36,109 nt of DNA from Candidatus Celaenobacter antarcticus (GTDB taxonomy: Bacteria; Cloacimonadota; Cloacimonadia; JGIOTU-2). This document shows, piece after piece, positions 33,174 through 36,109 of this stretch. Both the position numbers and the translations under genes were made by a program. The stretch covers positions 1 through 36,109 of the forward strand of contig JAVCDK010000082.1 of NCBI GenBank assembly GCA_030765865.1, written 5' to 3'. The notes beneath the pieces are model-generated. The model saw only the letters and a list, made by a program, of their open reading frames with translations. It made no database searches and had not been told where the DNA came from. The stretch's first letter is position 1; each line of letters begins with the position of its first letter.

Positions 33174-34788
33174 TTATTCAAGTTTTTCTGTCAACACATC
33201 ATTTTTTTTCATCCAGATCGGATTGGTTAAACAGAAAGAATTGTTGTCTGAAGTTGCTTCGAGACGGAAATAATTCTGTCCCGTATTGTGGATTGTAACT
33301 ATTTTTGAGATTGAAAATTCATCTTCGGGAGTATGCTGGAATTCTACAGTTTCCTTAAAATTATTGTAATAACCGCTGAGCAAATTTATTGAACGAATTG
33401 TTCCGAATTCCACTGAAGATGCCACTTCGATGACGCACTTATATTCATCTTCTTCTTTAATTATCGACCCTATATCCTGACCGTTTACTGTAAAAGAGCC
33501 AAATATTCCGTCAGAAAGCATAATGCGATTTTTGCTTAATTCATCAAAAAAATTATCAGGGGAGAGTTTCCCTTTATCGGATTTTATGTATGTTTTGCAT
33601 TGTCCGAAAATCTGATCTCGCGATGAGCTGAGGGACACAAAAGGAATATGCACCTCTCTTTTACAATTGAAATAGCCGTGCGCATCATTACCGGCAAACG
33701 CAATGATCTTGTAACCTTTCATAAGAAGCGCAGACCATTTTTTTTGCATGCGCAATATGCCTTCTATCTTTTTTGTTTATTATTTGAAGATAGGTGATTG
33801 GATTTTCTTTAACATCCTGCTCATGCCATGTTCCGCGGTTGAGCAAAAGAGTGTTTATAGGATTATTATTTCTATCAAAAGTATGAGCCCCGATTTTCAG
33901 AGAGTTCTCCCCAGTTATTTGGCAAGCTTCATTTATAGAGTGTGTCGGCTTGTTTCGGAACCATTTTTCTGCACTGTCTCCGTACCCCGGAATGAAACCT
34001 GCATTGTTGATGATCAGGAAGTGCACATTTTTGTTCTCCGAATTTCCACATGACAGCTCTTCTCCATAAAATACAGGATATTTCTCTGTATGCTGCAGAT
34101 TGGTGACCTCTTTTTTGAGCTTTTCCCATTTTGGAAAAGTTGGATCGTTTTTAAGATAATTGTTTTCGTCATCATCGAGATCATAGGAATGATCCGTGAC
34201 AAAAAACCAGTCGATGTTCATTCTTCGAGCTAATTCAACAGCACCTTTGATATCACCACCGAACTCGACCTGGTCATCTGTATAATAAGAGTGATAATGA
34301 GTTTCACCAGCGAACCAATTCTCCATTTTGGGCAAAGGAGAAGCACTCAGATACGTAAGCAACCTTGTATGAAGTCCGGGAAGGTTGTCATTCACAAAAA
34401 CAAGCTGCTTCTTCTTGTTCGGTTTATGCGCAGCAATGTCGACCCAGATTTCTACTTTTTGCTCTATTCCAAAGGGATCGTTTTGAAGGGTGAATATTCT
34501 TGAGGAAAATTTCTCATCATATAGTTTTTCAATATGGACTTTCTCTTTATATATGAGCGTGTTATCTGTTTGTGAAATGATAAGGATATCCAGAAAATCC
34601 AGTATGATCGGATATTTATGTGCATCCTTCACAGTCAGCATAATTGGAATTGAAGATTCTGAGGAGACATCTATTCGATAAGGAACATCAGCGATGATCT
34701 CCGGCAGTTTGCGGAAATAGAGCGGGTAGAACAAGCCCCAGTGGTAGTGGAGCTCAGGATACAGAAGGATCGGTAAAAATTCAATCAT
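33174..34788 (-). pseudogene. PHP-domain metallo-hydrolase-like protein split by a frameshift (ORFs 33688..34821 and 33174..33755)
   Basis: N-terminal half has WFAGETHYHSYYTDDQVEFGG..NIDWFFVTDHSYD; C-terminal half has GYKIIAFAGNDAHGYFN. Removing one A from the A6 run (plus-strand T6, 33769-33774) joins them as ..YLQIINKKIEGILRMQKKWSALLMKGYKIIAFAGNDAHG. Probable start ATG 34788. Confidence 0.82.
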
Positions 34789-34796
34789 AGTAAAAA

Positions 34797-34833
34797 TAAA
34801 AGAATTGTAGCTCTCGGGCACACAATTCTTTTA
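34797..34833 (-). terminator. Perfect 12-bp inverted repeat, probable (possibly bidirectional) terminator
   Basis: TAAAAGAATTGT-agctctcgggcac-ACAATTCTTTTA between the prepilin-like gene and the PHP gene; arms are A/T-tailed on both strands. Confidence 0.65.
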
Positions 34834-34855
34834 TCGGAATAAATATTCAAAAAGT

Positions 34856-35260
34856 TTAGGGCAACCAACTCTTATCGATCACATCTTCTGTGCCTTCAAC
34901 TGTCCAATAATTTTTGTCGAAATTATAAACGATCTTTGCGCCGGCTTTTCCGAATTTGGGCGTCGTGGTCGCAATGACAGTTGTGTCTGTCAGCGAAAAT
35001 TCGAAATACAGTTTGTCTTCGAGCTCGTCAGTGAGATTGAGCATGGTTATATCAAATGCATAATAGCCTTGATCTTTATTGAAATCTTCGTTTGCTTGCA
35101 GTATGGTTTCAAAGGTTGGGAAAACTTCAAGATTCATTCGATCTTTATTTCGTTTTTCTCCAATCGATGGGAAAACGAGGATCACGATTATACCCACGAT
35201 CAGTATAACCATCAAAACTTCTATCAATGTCGCCTTTTTTGCAGGATTTTGCTGTGCCAT
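34856..35260 (-). CDS. Type IV prepilin / pseudopilin-like protein
   Basis: MAQQNPAKKATLIEVLMVILIVGIIVILVFPSIGEKRN: positively charged leader, TLIEV with E5, hydrophobic helix, small C-terminal globular domain. Confidence 0.82.
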   Translation of the reverse strand: MAQQNPAKKATLIEVLMVILIVGIIVILVFPSIGEKRNKDRMNLEVFPTFETILQANEDFNKDQGYYAFDITMLNLTDELEDKLYFEFSLTDTTVIATTTPKFGKAGAKIVYNFDKNYWTVEGTEDVIDKSWLP

Positions 35261-35421
35261 CGCACCTCCAATTTGGTTTTAAAATTTGGAAATCCACATA
35301 AGTTTGTCAAAATATTTATGATTTTCGATTTGAAGAGTAGGATTCTTCTCAACGATTTTTACAAAATAGTTGACACAAAATTCGGTTGGACGCATACGTA
35401 TTTCATCTTAATGTATAGAAT

Positions 35422-36109
35422 ATGAATCAAAAAATGAAAAAAGCATTAATAATAATCCCTACGTATAATGAATCCGAGAATATTCCAAAGCTCATTCCAC
35501 AAGTGCTTGGTGAAGATGAGAATATAGAAATTCTCATTGTTGATGACAATTCACCGGACGGCACTGCCGATCTCGTGAAAGATATCATGAAAACCAATCC
35601 GAAAGTGCATATTCTCGAGCGAGCAGGCAAAATGGGACTCGGGAGTGCCTACATTGCAGGATTCAAATACGCACTGGAACATAATTATGATTATGTGTTT
35701 GAGATGGATGCGGACTTCTCTCACAATCCCGATGATATTCCGGGTCTTCTTGAAGCTATTAAAGAGAACGATCTCGTTATTGGCTCACGTTATATAACTG
35801 GCGTGAATGTCATAAACTGGCCCTTCCGGCGCCTTCTCTTGAGCATCGGTGCGTCAAAATATGTCCGGTGCATCACAAGCTTACCCCTCAAAGACCCTAC
35901 AGGCGGATTCAAGTGTTTCAGGAAAGAAGTTCTCGAAGCGTTCGATCTTGATAACATTCTTTCCGATGGGTACTCTTTTCAAATCGAAGTGAATTATAAA
36001 GTGTGGAAAAAGGGTTTTCGTATAAAAGAAATCCCAATTGTATTTTACGAGCGTATTAATGGTACGTCCAAGATGTCCAAAAAAATTGTAAGAGAAGCAA
36101 TTATCAGGG
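35422..36109 (+). CDS. GT2 glycosyltransferase, polyprenol/dolichol-phosphate mannosyltransferase-like, 3'-truncated by window edge
   Basis: Own translation: MNQKMKKALIIIPTYNESENIPKLIPQVLGEDENIEILIVDDNSPDGTADLVKD..HILERAGKMGLGSAYIAGFKYALEHNYDYVFEMDADFSHNPDDIPGLLEAI..VIGSRYITG..PLKDPTGGFKCFRKEVLEAFD. Absent from the ORF track because no stop occurs in the window. Confidence 0.95.
   Translation, partial: MNQKMKKALIIIPTYNESENIPKLIPQVLGEDENIEILIVDDNSPDGTADLVKDIMKTNPKVHILERAGKMGLGSAYIAGFKYALEHNYDYVFEMDADFSHNPDDIPGLLEAIKENDLVIGSRYITGVNVINWPFRRLLLSIGASKYVRCITSLPLKDPTGGFKCFRKEVLEAFDLDNILSDGYSFQIEVNYKVWKKGFRIKEIPIVFYERINGTSKMSKKIVREAIIR

Overview
The window is AT-rich bacterial chromosome. Gene content suggests an FCB-group genome, possibly Cloacimonadota-like; this is an inference from content, not a computed placement. 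Left edge: a 3' fragment of a glycyl-radical enzyme (minus strand, not in the ORF track) abuts a 5'-truncated IS110-family transposase. Next comes a minus-strand cluster of four membrane proteins of unknown function (DUF6754-like gene leading), a plus-strand island (NAD-dependent epimerase, orphan ORF, flippase-like protein, 1267-aa secreted modular protein), and a minus-strand operon. That operon encodes a polyprenyl synthase, a UbiA-type (DGGGP synthase-like) prenyltransferase, a PcrB-type GGGP synthase and a CpsB-like PHP phosphatase, i.e. an archaeal-type ether-lipid core in a bacterial context. Housekeeping genes follow: priA, yraN-family, GWxTD protein, dnaE, rpmA, rplU. A second plus-strand island (TrmB-family regulator plus two cohesin/dockerin/C-terminal-sorting-domain secreted proteins) lies between rplU/rpmA and rng/TIGR03960 radical SAM/RodZ-like genes. 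The right end has a YfiM/DUF2279-like gene, a frameshifted PHP-domain gene, a prepilin-like gene with a non-canonical cleavage site, and a partial GT2 (polyprenol-phosphate mannosyltransferase-like) gene running off the edge, also missing from the ORF track. No rRNA, tRNA or CRISPR array was recognised. The best candidates for undescribed biology are the four-gene membrane cluster, the ether-lipid operon with its PHP phosphatase partner, and the cohesin/dockerin surface-protein system beside a TrmB regulator.
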